This document shows positions 1-10,720 of a stretch of DNA of 64,000 bases, piece by piece. The DNA lies in assembly GCA_010279815.1 (NCBI GenBank), contig QEOQ01000663.1:1-64000 (forward strand), given 5' to 3'. The stretch is from Brachionus plicatilis (taxonomy: Eukaryota; Rotifera; Eurotatoria; Ploima; Brachionidae). The notes beneath the pieces were generated by a model. The model made no database searches. It saw only the letters and a program-made list of their open reading frames with translations, and had not been told where the DNA came from. Positions within the stretch are counted from its first letter, which is position 1, and each line of letters starts with the position of its first letter. Both the position numbers and the translations under genes were made by a program.

Positions 1-1125
1 TATAAACAGAAAGATACCGATTAAACGTTTGCTTTTAATTTGGTTCATTTTCGAGATAATCTCATGTAAGGCTGTAAAATTATAAGTTTTGAAAAAAAAT
101 CTTTAATAAATGGTATCAACTTCTCTATTAATGCGAAAATAATATTCATTTTCAAAGCCATTTGATAAGGCCTAACGCCTTTGAGCCTACAACTAGACCA
201 TCAGCAAGATTTTGGATTTTAATAACTTGGCAAATGTTTTTAATATTTATTATTAATATTTATTAAAACGTATAAAAATCTTTTAACCATTGATCTAGAG
301 GTAAAAAACTTGTTCTTTTAATGCAACATGGTGCAACATACATTTTTGCATTAATAATAACCTTCAAGTAAAACTCTCCAAATTTAGCAGAAATTATATT
401 TCAATAATATTCTCACCCAAAGCATTTTACGGACATTTTGCACATTATTAGTAGACTTTAACAGTTAAACGGTTGATGAAACTATCTATGCTACATCATG
501 TTACATTTAAAGAATATGATTTTAATTTACAAAAGGAGGTTTTAAGGTTTTTTATCTCTTGCTTTCTGTTCTTTTTGTACCAAGTTTCTTAAAACTAGTT
601 AAATTGAAATATTAAGCTTTTTTTCGGAAATTTAAAAAGGCCATGGAAAAAATTTTGGGCTCAATTTTTCAGATCCTAAAAATATAATCTTTTTTTTATT
701 TCAATATTAAAAATTCTTATTAGATTTTTTAAGAATTTTAAAATTTTGCCAGTTTACTCCGATTTATGTCACATAATATCATTTAAACAGCTATTGCTTC
801 TTTTTGAAGGAAGAATTTCTTACTTTTGATCTCGGTGTACTTACTGTCGAATTTTTGCTAAATAAAAGTATATCATTATATAATTCACATGATCCGGCAA
901 ACTATCTACCACTAAACTTAAATATACAATAAATAGCATACATTTCTTCTTAATTAAATTTTAAAATAAAAAAATTTTCAAACAGAGTTTTTAATTTAGT
1001 CAAGCATTTAATAAAAATGAATTTGAATTTAATTATTTATAGATAAACTAATTTATTTTAAATATTTATTTTTGACCGTGGTTTATGTTTGACGATATAT
1101 TGATAATTTTAAAATAAGATATTAT
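1..1125. other. AT-rich intergenic region with a repeat copy
   Basis: No open frame or RNA gene could be supported. The stretch 312-512 is a diverged copy of the foldback repeat that is better preserved at 36961-37160; the rest is low-complexity AT-rich sequence. The last part is presumably the 3' flank of the ATP synthase subunit d gene. Confidence 0.6.
312..512. repeat. Foldback (MITE-like) repeat family A, copy 1
   Basis: This segment shares an ordered set of blocks with 36961-37160: a GTGCAACAT block near the left end, TTTAGCAGAAATTA in the middle, then ATTTTGCACAT, ATTAGYAG and TTACAGTT, and a right end ending in a GCTACATCATGTTAC block. The ends are roughly inverted copies of each other. 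No coding capacity is visible, so it is interpreted as a small non-autonomous DNA element. It is more decayed than the second copy. Confidence 0.6.
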
Positions 1126-1816
1126 CTAGTGATGGTGACCCTTCTTTTTAGCCTCTAATATTTTAGCATAAGCATCCTCCTCTTCAACGATCGATTTGTA
1201 TATGTCAGCTTTTTCTGGGAAGTAATAAGCATCCAATTCCATGGTCATTTCTTCCAATGGTGGGATGTTGTTTAGTTTGAATTTCTAAAAATTTTTAATT
1301 AATTTGAAACAATTTCTAAGTATAACGAAAAATAATCATACCTCAGCCTTGAGGGTCTCAGTTGCTTGGCTAATTTGTTTCAAAAATTCAGTCAATCTAG
1401 CTACTTCTTCTTTTTCAGATTGATCAATTTTCGACACAGCATTTTCAGTATCTTTTGGATACGGAGCTTGGAAGGCTAAATACTTAAAAAACAATTTTTC
1501 TCAAATAATTTTTTTTTTACTTAATTTTTTTTAAATTACGCCTTTCTCCAATTTATCGATAGCTGAAGGATTCGCCAATTGTTTTCGATAGGATTCGAAA
1601 TCAATTTTTGGCAGATTATCCGGCAAGCTAGCAATTCTTTAATGGTAAAAAAATAAAATATGTTCTATGTTTTGGTATAATTTCAATAATTTACACAGAA
1701 GTGTATTGGTAGTTTTTGGCCAACAAATTACTGTAAATACTCTGTTGTCCTTGAGGCAAAACTTTCTGCAATTTTGCCCAATCAACACTCGATTTGCTTA
1801 CTCTTCTTGCAGCCAT
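1126..1816 (-). CDS. ATP5PD: ATP synthase subunit d, mitochondrial
   Basis: Peripheral-stalk subunit of the mitochondrial F1Fo ATP synthase, linking F1 to the membrane sector. Four exons on the minus strand: 1816-1695, 1636-1540, 1482-1342 and 1284-1126. They join in frame to 172 residues, close to the roughly 160 of animal orthologues. Visible family landmarks are the start with SVDWAKLQKVLP, the LPDNLPKIDFESYRKQLA block around residues 46-64, and a C-terminal EEMTMELDAYYFPEK segment followed by a basic His-rich tail. All introns are 50-60 bases with GT-AG ends. The start is the first ATG of the family-like N-terminus. RPS24 lies on the same strand about 3 kb away with no sign of cotranscription. 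Identification rests on remembered similarity to animal subunit d and is strong. Confidence 0.93.
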
Positions 1817-4730
1817 TTCTAAGTCAGGATTATTTTAATTTCTAAAAAAAAATAGAAAATGATCTAGAGACAGTTAAGTATCCAATTCAAAATACCAAGT
1901 TATACACAGACGCCAACAAAAGCAAATTTATTAACAGCTTATTCGAAAAAAAAATTTATATAAAAATGCATTCAATTAAAATTCAAGCTTTTTGGTTTGA
2001 GTACATGACTAGTACTAAAACAGCTTTACTCTTCAAGTTTTTGCCTAAAAAATAAAAAAAAATTGCAATTTTATCTTACTTTTATTTCAATTATTTTTTG
2101 AATGAAATAGAAAAGGAGCAAACAAGTAATCATTGAAAACTATTGCACCATTTTTACCAATACCAATACATTTGTAATGTTTAAGAATTTGAAAAGAAAT
2201 GGTTCGAAATTGTTTTTGTAATTAAAATTACTTTTTTATCACTAAAACAAATTTTCATTACGAAAATGTCAAACGTATTCAAAAAAACTTTTTTTTGATT
2301 TAAAAATTCTTTTCATATAAACAAACTTTTTTGACATGAGAATTATTTCTAAAATTATGATATAATTTTTTCACCAAATCTTGAAATGTATAGTAGTTTT
2401 GTTGAAACAATGAATACTCAAAACTCTCAAGCAATAGCTAGATAAAAATAAATATACCAAAAAGAAAGAAAAAGGCGTCGAGTATTTTGGAGTAAAGAAG
2501 TCGTTCGTTTTGAGATAAAAAAATTTTATTCAAAACAAAATCGTTTTATTTATTAAAATTTATTTCATATAGAAAGAAGTAAATTTTTACAGGTGAAGTT
2601 AAATTAGTGGTAAAAAAGTAAAGGTCAAAAAGAATATTGTTTAATGAAAATTCAATCAATGCATTATTTAGATTTTGATTTGTGTCAGGAGAATTTTTCA
2701 ATACCGAAGACTTCGAAAAAAAACTAAAAATTTTGGAAAATTTATCAATATAAGCCAGAAGCTTATAAAAATCTTAAAATTTATATAATCAATAATAATT
2801 AATTAATATAATTTATTTATAATACTGTAAGTATTTGTTTTTTTTTTAACGACGCTAAAACCCCAAGAACTTGATTTGGATTTCTAATTTTGATTTGATA
2901 GCAAGTCTGAAAAATACCTTTTACTTATATATAGATTCCCTTCGTACTTTTTGAATCATTTAGAACCTACTTCTTTTTTTCATTTTTCTAATTTATGGTT
3001 TTTAATTAATTATTATATTTTTATTATACCGCCTATAATTAGACAAAGTAGTAATGAAGATGGGATCTGGACCAGGGCTACAGTTTAGGAATCGGGATCG
3101 GATTTAATTAGGTCGTTTTAAACAGGTATGCTGGCTAGCGCTTTTCACTGGTCTATACAAAAAATAAAAATAAATATAAAAGTACAATAAATTTTAAATT
3201 AAAAACAAAGATTCAATTTTCTGAATTTTACAGACTTATTGAAGAGTTTTGCAGAATCAGTATATTGATGGTACAGCGGATTATAAGTTGCTTAAATTTA
3301 CAGAGCATGTTTTGGTCCTTCAAAACTTAAACTTTGACATTTTTTATATTTTGTTTTTGCTTTTAGTACTTAATTACACAATGTCATAAAAATACTGAAA
3401 CAAGTCCAAAGAAAATGGTAAATAAAAAGATTCCGTGCGATGAAAATGGAAAAATTATCAGACGGAATAAAAAAAAAGATTTCTTTCTTTATTATTCAAA
3501 AATTTAAATCCATTTTATAGCATCTAATTCAATTGGTTTCTTAATAAACTTTTTTAAATTTTACATTTAATTTCTGTTAGGTAGATTTTAAACTCAAATT
3601 TCAAAAAAAAAAATTTTAATTTTATCTTTAATCTTACAAAAAATGCTCTTAGAGTAAGGTTCAAAAATAGAAAAAAGCCTAAATTTTATTTTTTTAATTT
3701 CTAATTTTTTTTGTGAGATTAAAGACATTTTTTTTGTTAGAGTAAAAGTTAAATTTGGGCTTTATTTTTGAAAAATATTCCATATTTAGAGTATTTTCTA
3801 GCTAATTCAATTTTAATTTTTATAACATAGAAAATATGTAATTAACTTTAATAGAAAAAAGTTTGGATTGGGTTTTACTCTTAGAGTCGTTAACGCAAGT
3901 TTACGGTATGAAAAATTTAAAAAAAATTCAACATTCCTTACCATTTCTTTTTAATCAAATATATGAGGGTATGAAATCAATATCTTCAAAAAAATATAGC
4001 TAAATCAATATATAAATTTTTGATTATTTATCTAAATTATGCTCGCTATTACAAAATTAATTAATTTTTTGTAACAATAATTTTGATTTTCAGATTAAAA
4101 TTAATTTGAATTAAAATAAAAATTTATAGAAATTGTGAGCAAATTAGTTCTGATTCTAGATGACTATTCAGGTGAAAAGCATCTCAAATTAAACTCTCTT
4201 GACTGTCAAATTTTCTTCTTCACTTGTTTTTGACCAACGTACCTAATCTCTATTCAGAACTTTATCTGAGTATTATTCAAAAAAATTCAGATTTAAAATT
4301 TAAATTTTTAAAATGATAAAAAATGTATATTGTCAAAATTAAAATCAAAAAATATATAGCATGTTCATTTAATCGACTTTTTCAAATACAATATCTGTTC
4401 GAAAAAACTTTCTTCCATTTTGAATAAATGTGACAGATTCATTACAAAATGAAGTCAATTTAATTGAATGTTCATCAACTAATAAATCATGTATTTAAAT
4501 CCAATTCAAAGTTTTAGTAAAAATGACATTTTAATCAAATTTTTAAATTCAGGTTAAAAGACTTGAATCAAAACAAAACATTTAATGATAATTTTATTTA
4601 TTTTTTCAAAAAGGATTAAAATTTGATTAAAAAATAAAACAAAATTATCACCAATTCATAGAATTATTTATCTAAATAAAAAAAAAAATATTAAAAAATT
4701 GAAATTAATTCTTTTACAAAGATGCTCACC
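1817..4730. other. Intergenic region, no gene seen
   Basis: About 2.9 kb of AT-rich sequence between the start of ATP5PD and the 3' end of RPS24. No frame longer than about 40 codons with coding character was found. The interval 3040-3150 is somewhat richer in G and C but has no recognisable content. The final few hundred bases are probably RPS24 3' flank. Confidence 0.5.
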
Positions 4731-5263
4731 TTATTTTTTCTTGGCATCCTTAACTGAAGCTTTTTTGGTACCTCTCACTTTCTTCATTCTATTCTTGCGC
4801 TCTTTGCGTTGTTTTCTCGGCATCCTCTTAGTCTCTACTAAGCCGTGTCTGGCTAATCTGTGTTTGGGTTCGAATTTTTTGGCCAAGTCAAGAGTGTCGT
4901 AGATTAGAGCAAAGCCAGAGCTTTTGCCACCACCGAAAACAGTACGGAAACCGAAGCAAAAGACAACGTCTGGTTGAGTTCGGTACATATGAGCTAGTTT
5001 TTCTCTAATTTCGGTCTTTTTGATCGATGGCTTGCCTGGATGCAAAACGTCGACTACCTTTTCGAATAAGATTACTTAATCTCAGATAATTGGTATTAGT
5101 TTTTATTTTACCATTTGACGTCTACATAATAGACGATTTGACATGAACTTTCTTGTACGGATAGTAACAGCGTCAGATGACTATTAAATCAGAAATCAAA
5201 AATTAGAATTGATCATCGATTAAATGGGATTTATAGTTTGGATTGAAAAAGAACACTTACCAT
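4731..5263 (-). CDS. RPS24: 40S ribosomal protein S24 (eS24)
   Basis: Component of the small cytosolic ribosomal subunit. Three exons: 5263-5261 (only the ATG), 5180-5112 and 5057-4731, giving 132 residues against about 133 in human. The protein shows the family blocks [64 protein letters not shown] and the basic [17 protein letters not shown] tail. The first intron directly after the initiation codon also occurs in vertebrate RPS24. The upstream sequence has a CTTTTCT pyrimidine run near 5300, compatible with a TOP-type start; that part is a guess. The first exon was placed by the CAAGATG|GTAAGTG donor and the in-frame [11 protein letters not shown] start of exon 2. Confidence 0.96.
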
Positions 5264-8200
5264 CTTGATTATTTGAATCTAAAACTTATGTGCTCAGAAA
5301 AGTTTTTTTTTCTCACTAAGGTATATCTAAAAGAGAAAACACGATGCAAAATAAAATTTGTTAAATTTTCATTTAAAATTGTACATGAATGATGGTTCGA
5401 TTTAATTTGGTGCAAATGTGAAGCTAGATCTAAAAAGCATATGATCTGTACCACTTAAAGCCTGGTCTCCTAAGACCTAAATTGGCTTTTTAGTTTAAAA
5501 TTATATTTTTTTACATAGTTTAATTTTAAATCAGTTCGTGCAAAAAAATTGAAATCAGTTTCAGAAATTTTCTGTTTCAGCTAAATTTATGTCTTATTTC
5601 TTTTCTTATTGCTTTAAACAATTGAATCACTTTTATGAATTTTTGGATAATAATTTTCTTGAATTCTGTTTGAGAAAGTATAAAAAAAAGAGTAGCATTA
5701 GAATTTAAAGTTTATTAAAAAAAAAAGAAAAGAAAGTCTAAATTTTTACTTAAATTTTTTTTACAAATAATTCTTGCTATCTATCGAGTTAATCAGTTAT
5801 TCATTGATTTGCCTATTTTAACCAATATGTAGCTATTTTTAATTTAAATATTTCACCAATTTTCAAAAGACGAATAAAATTATTTAAAATATTATTTAAA
5901 AATTCGGTCATTCTAGGGTTTTAATTAAAAAATCAAAAATTCAAGCCTCAAAATGGTTTAGAATTATAAAAAAAATTAAAATGCTTATTAATCTGAAGTA
6001 AAATAACTAATATTCAAATAGAATGAACGTTTTTAAAATCATGCAACATAAAAAAATTGAAAAATCTGGAAATCTCACTTAGATTATTTTTATTTTCAAT
6101 TAGCGCTTCTTTGGCGATTTAAAAATAAACAAGAAATATAAAAAATTAAAATTAATTTTTTAAATGAGTAGAAGTTATTTTAAAAGCTTGTGACGATCAC
6201 TTTTAATAATGATGGCTATTATTTTCCTTTTATTAAATGTATAAAATTTTGAAATACATTTGATTTAATTACAGTACAAATTAAAACTAACTTGTACGCA
6301 TTTTTTTGCGTTTGTTGGGGAAAGGAAAAGTCGAGGAAAAGAAATGGACAAGTTAATTTTAATTTATACTGTAAAATATATATATAAAATAAACGAAGTT
6401 TTCATTTTTTTAAAATTTGACTTCATTACTCCAATTTTAAAATTCTACGCCAAATTGACTTGCAATTCCTATTTTTTGTTTTTCGTTTTAATGCTGAAAT
6501 TAGTTGCTGAAAGCTTTGTTTTAACAAATTATCTCATAATTTTATCTTGTTTTTATTTATTCAAAAAATAGATTAAATAATGGAAAATATTAAATATAAC
6601 GAATAATCAGAAATGAATAAAAAACAAAATTTATTTTATGATTTCTAATTCACTAATTGACTTTCATTTAAAGATAAACTAGAGGTAAACAGGGGGGAAA
6701 GCAAAGGTTAGCGAAAAAAATTACAAGGATCAGTCAAAGAGGACACTTTTTGTAGAAAACAGTGGAAGACAATTGGAACCGATTGTCGGCTCCTAGTCAC
6801 ATAAAAATACGATTTTTCAATTAAAATTGGCAGATGAATCATTAATGAGTTATGTACCATTAAATCTAAATTCAACGATGTAAATTAAAATATTAAATTG
6901 AAAATAATCGATGAGAAAATATTTTAATACATCACAATTTATTTAATTTCTATATAATATTTTTTTAATTATTTTTTAGATAATAATAAGAAAATTAAAA
7001 AAAAAAAAGGTTTTTTCCAATTTTTTCAAAGTTTTTCCTCACTCATGAAGAACATTCACTTATTCTCAATAGAAAGAATTTAATTTTTTACTTTATAAGC
7101 AAAATATTAGCTTTTGAATTGCTTTATTTTCTTTTAACTAGACTAAATGTAGCTCAAGTGAATTTTTGAATCAAAGCACATTGCTAGCAATCCAATTAGG
7201 TATAAAATCCTTTGTTAAGTGGAGATCCACTAGATACACAATTGATTAAGAATTTACACTGATTATCGGCTTCATGTGTAGTTAAAGTTCCAGAAGTAAT
7301 ATATATATATCGGCTTCATATCTTACGGCTAGTACATTATGTTATTCTTCTAAACTAAGGGAATTTGTAATTTTCTTGCTGTTTTCCTCGTTTTACAGTT
7401 TTTTACGATCTATTCCCTTAGATACCAAAATTGATTTTTTTTAATTTTTCTACCCTCATGGTTGGAATATGATTAAAATTTATATTAAATATATGTGTAA
7501 AATTAGAGTAGAAAATAATATTAATATTTATGTTGTATATACATTGTTAAATTAAATTTCCACCAAGAGTATGGTTAGTTTATGATTGATTTCTTAAAGG
7601 TTTATCTAAAAAAAATAAAAATTGGTTTTTTGATTTTAAAACTTAAAAAGATATAAACAATAATTGAGTTTCAAAATAAAATTAAAAAAAAAGCGTAGAT
7701 TTTTTTGTTATATTTTTATTATTTTTTTATTTTATTAAAATTAAAAAATTATCTATAAATCTTCTATTTGATAACATAAAAGGAAAGAATTAAAGCATTA
7801 CTGGTTTTAAATACAAAATTATAGATCAAAAATTATAAAAAGATAAATATTATTTAAAAAAATTTTAATTAATCTTTAAAAACAATAAAACCATGTGGAG
7901 ATTATTTTGAATTTAAAGCATTTCGAATCCAATTGTCTTATAAAAATCACATATATGATAAACATTTAGGATAATTTTTGTCAAAATGGTACCAATAGCT
8001 TTGAATTCAATTTTTGATCGCAAATTATAGAAAATATTTTACTCATTTGTTTTTAGCTAGATTATAATTTCAAAATAATATTTATTCTATAATTTTTTGA
8101 ATCCGTTTTCCTATTTCGAGTCCCGTGATTTGGAAAAAATTAAATTAAAAAGCTTACTCAAAATCTAGTGTTAGAATTTTTTTTATATTAAAAGTCAAGG

Positions 8201-8280
8201 ACTTTTCAAGGAAGATTTTAAAAATTTTACTCCTCGTGTTTGAGTCAAAATTTTTCAAAAACATTTAAATCATTTTAATC
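5264..8280. other. Intergenic region, no gene seen
   Basis: Three kilobases of AT-rich DNA between the divergent RPS24 and RNF212-like genes. A 75-codon open frame at 6344-6571 is made almost only of hydrophobic AT-rich codons and has no family features, so it is not called. The bases immediately before 5263 should carry the RPS24 promoter, and those just before 8281 that of the RNF212-like gene. No TATA box stands out from the AT background. Confidence 0.5.
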
Positions 8281-9741
8281 ATGGAATGGTATTGTTGTAA
8301 TGGTTGTTTCACTAAGGCGAACAAAGAAACTTATTTTTTTTTAACTTCTTGTTTACATATCTATTGCGAAAAGTGTTATTCTTCAAGTAGATCACAATTA
8401 TCAGTTTAAAATAAAAATAATTTTAATTTTAAAAAGAGTGTTTTGATAAATGTGTTATTTGTAACGAAATTTGTAAATTCTTCAAAATAAATTCTACGGT
8501 AAAAATAGTTAAATTAAAAATATCACTAAATTTTTGACTTTAGCTTCATCCGAGCGCCAGAATTTTTTTTTCCGATTTATCGTCTTTGGCACTTAAATTA
8601 GAGAAGGAAATCGAGACCTTCACTGCCTCAAAACAACAAGAAGCTATTTCTTTTGCCAAGCAAAAAATTTCAATCTTTCGTCAAGTTATTCAATTTCAGT
8701 TAGAGCAGACAAATACTTTTTTCAAAAAAGTAATCTAGCTTATCTCAAAAAGTTCAAAATCTATTGTTTAATTTAAGTCTCAATTTGATCCAGAGAAAGT
8801 TCAGTACTTGATCCACCAGTAATTGAAATTGAAAAAATAAATAAATTTTCTAAATAACAATTTTTTTGTTGGATAGAATTAATGAATTGAATCAGCAAGT
8901 ATCCAAATTCAAGACAGAAAATCAAGAACTAAAAGACAAAATTTGGGGCCTTCAAAAATCGAATTGTAAGAATAAAATCAAAAAAAGAAATGTTTAAAAA
9001 TTTTTTTAGTTTCAACGAAACCTAATATTTTTGAATCAAATATTGATCAATTGGAAACAGAACCATTCCATTTTAAAAGAAATTAGTAAAATTTATTTCA
9101 TGAGATTTTTTTTGTTAAGTTTAAAAACATTTTAGTGAACGAAAAGAAAGCTCTGTTATCAATTACATGCTACAACAGCCCTCTTCGTCAATTTTGAATA
9201 CCAAAGAAGCAAATTCAACAAATATCATTTTAATCAACCAACAATCAACAAATCAAGTGACTAATGAAAACGATTTTCAATTTCCAATATCAAAGAACCA
9301 AGTTTACGAGACTAGACCAGTTGCCAGCAGCGCTCATGAGACAAATAGCCTGAAACAATTTTTAAATGAGTCAAAATTTGTTTACAAAACTCCAAATAAT
9401 CCTGTCAGAAATTACGATGAAGCTTTAGTAAAAAAGTATAGTTTTTTCTTTTAATTAATAGAAAATTATTTTTTTTACTTAGCCAAGCTGTTAGTTCTGT
9501 AGTGAGTCGAAGCAGCATTGGAGCTTCGCCAAGTATGACTTTTAAATGTAAATATTTAATCCAAATTTATTTTTTTTTTTAGCTTTTTCAGATGCTTCTA
9601 TCAAAAGTTCAGCTCAACAATTCAAGCAAGTCCAAGTATTTAAATACAAAAATTAAAAAAAAAATTGATTTATTTATTTTTCTCAAATAGCTTCCAGCTC
9701 AGTCGAAGCCAAACAGCATTAAATCTCTTTTGCTAGAGTAA
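8281..9741 (+). CDS. RNF212: RNF212/ZIP3-like meiotic RING-finger protein
   Basis: Members of this family (RNF212, ZHP-3, Vilya, Zip3) are SUMO/ubiquitin E3 ligases that mark crossover sites on the synaptonemal complex in meiotic prophase. Ten exons: 8281-8403, 8439-8498, 8544-8729, 8778-8818, 8877-8965, 9010-9085, 9136-9435, 9483-9532, 9583-9635 and 9691-9741, all phase-consistent, giving 342 residues. The N-terminal RING has C6, C9, C24, H26, C29, C32, C46 and C49. The MEWYCCNGCF and SCLHIYCEKC blocks resemble the start of human RNF212. A central coiled-coil (about 60-165) is followed by a Ser/Thr/Asn-rich tail, as in the family. Introns are very short, the first only 35 bases. The donor after exon 8 has an in-frame alternative 15 bases downstream at 9547. 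Orthologue versus paralogue cannot be decided from sequence alone. Confidence 0.82.
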
Positions 9742-10720
9742 TCTTTGAATTCAAATTTTTTCTTTTTAACTCAAAATTTTTATTTAGATTAAAAAATAAG
9801 AAATAAACATCAAGGTTTAATTAAAATTTATTTAAAAACTGTTTAAAATAAAGTTAATTTAAATAGCTGTAAATAACTAAAACTATAAAAGTTGACAAGA
9901 ATAAAAATTTTTAAAGCCGGTGTTAAAATTGCGATTAAATGTGATTAACTAAAAATAGCATTTGTCAAATAAAAATATTTAAAGAAGAAAAAAAAAATGA
10001 TTTAAATTTTGTTTAATCATCGGGAATTCCAGGCCCGGTAAATCTGATTAAACACATAATCTCAAATCTTAATTAGTGTCGAACTAAATCCTGTTTTAAA
10101 TGCTTTGATTTAATTATGCTAAACTTGCTTGCTACTAAATTAGTTCGACCAAAGATTCTTGGGAACAATTGTTGAGTTTTTTGATTGTCTTCTTCAATGA
10201 GCATTGATTCTGTTTTGCACCATTCGTCTCATCAAGAAAAAGGACGTGTAAAAAAAAGAGATGCACAAATAATACGCGGAATGTAACAATGGTAATCTAG
10301 ATCGATATAGTTCTAACTTGTAAACTTATGAGTTGCGTATCATCATGATCAAATGCATTGTGAAATAGAGTACTGTTTTTCGAAGATCAAGTCCCTAATT
10401 TCGGTGAGATCGTGAAAAATTTTACCGAGTTAGTTAACTAAAAAGGATTGAGCGAAATACAAGGCCTAAAAAAATATTTAAAATTAAAAGGAAATGATAA
10501 ATGTTAGGCAACATGATTAAAAAAGCTTATTAAAAAAAATAATTAAAAAAGCACTAGATTAAAAATTGGAAAATAAATCCGAGGGAAAGTGGCATATTTA
10601 GCACTCTTTTGAAGTGTTTTTTTTGGTTTTATTTGACTTTATTGCAGATGATTAGATTGTGTAGATTTGAAGAAAATTTTCTTCGATTTTAAAATTTTAA
10701 AGCTTGTTTACTAAAATTTG
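9742..10720. other. Convergent intergenic region, GC-richer island at 10020-10450
   Basis: Space between the 3' ends of the RNF212-like gene (+) and the PPTC7-like gene (-). The part 10020-10450 is richer in G and C than its surroundings and lacks a long frame. The longest start-to-stop frame there is about 30 codons (10198-10290). It contains a 10-base inverted pair, GTCGAACTAA at about 10079 and TTAGTTCGAC at about 10140, which could form a stem. No RNA family was recognised. Confidence 0.45.

Noticed and set aside
4158..4315. 38-codon protein-like frame (NFLLHLFLTNVPNLYSELYL)
   Set aside because: No start, splice sites or partners; frames of this length are common by chance here.
6344..6571. 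75-codon open frame
   Set aside because: Almost entirely hydrophobic AT-rich codons, no motif, no splice context; expected by chance in a sequence of this size.
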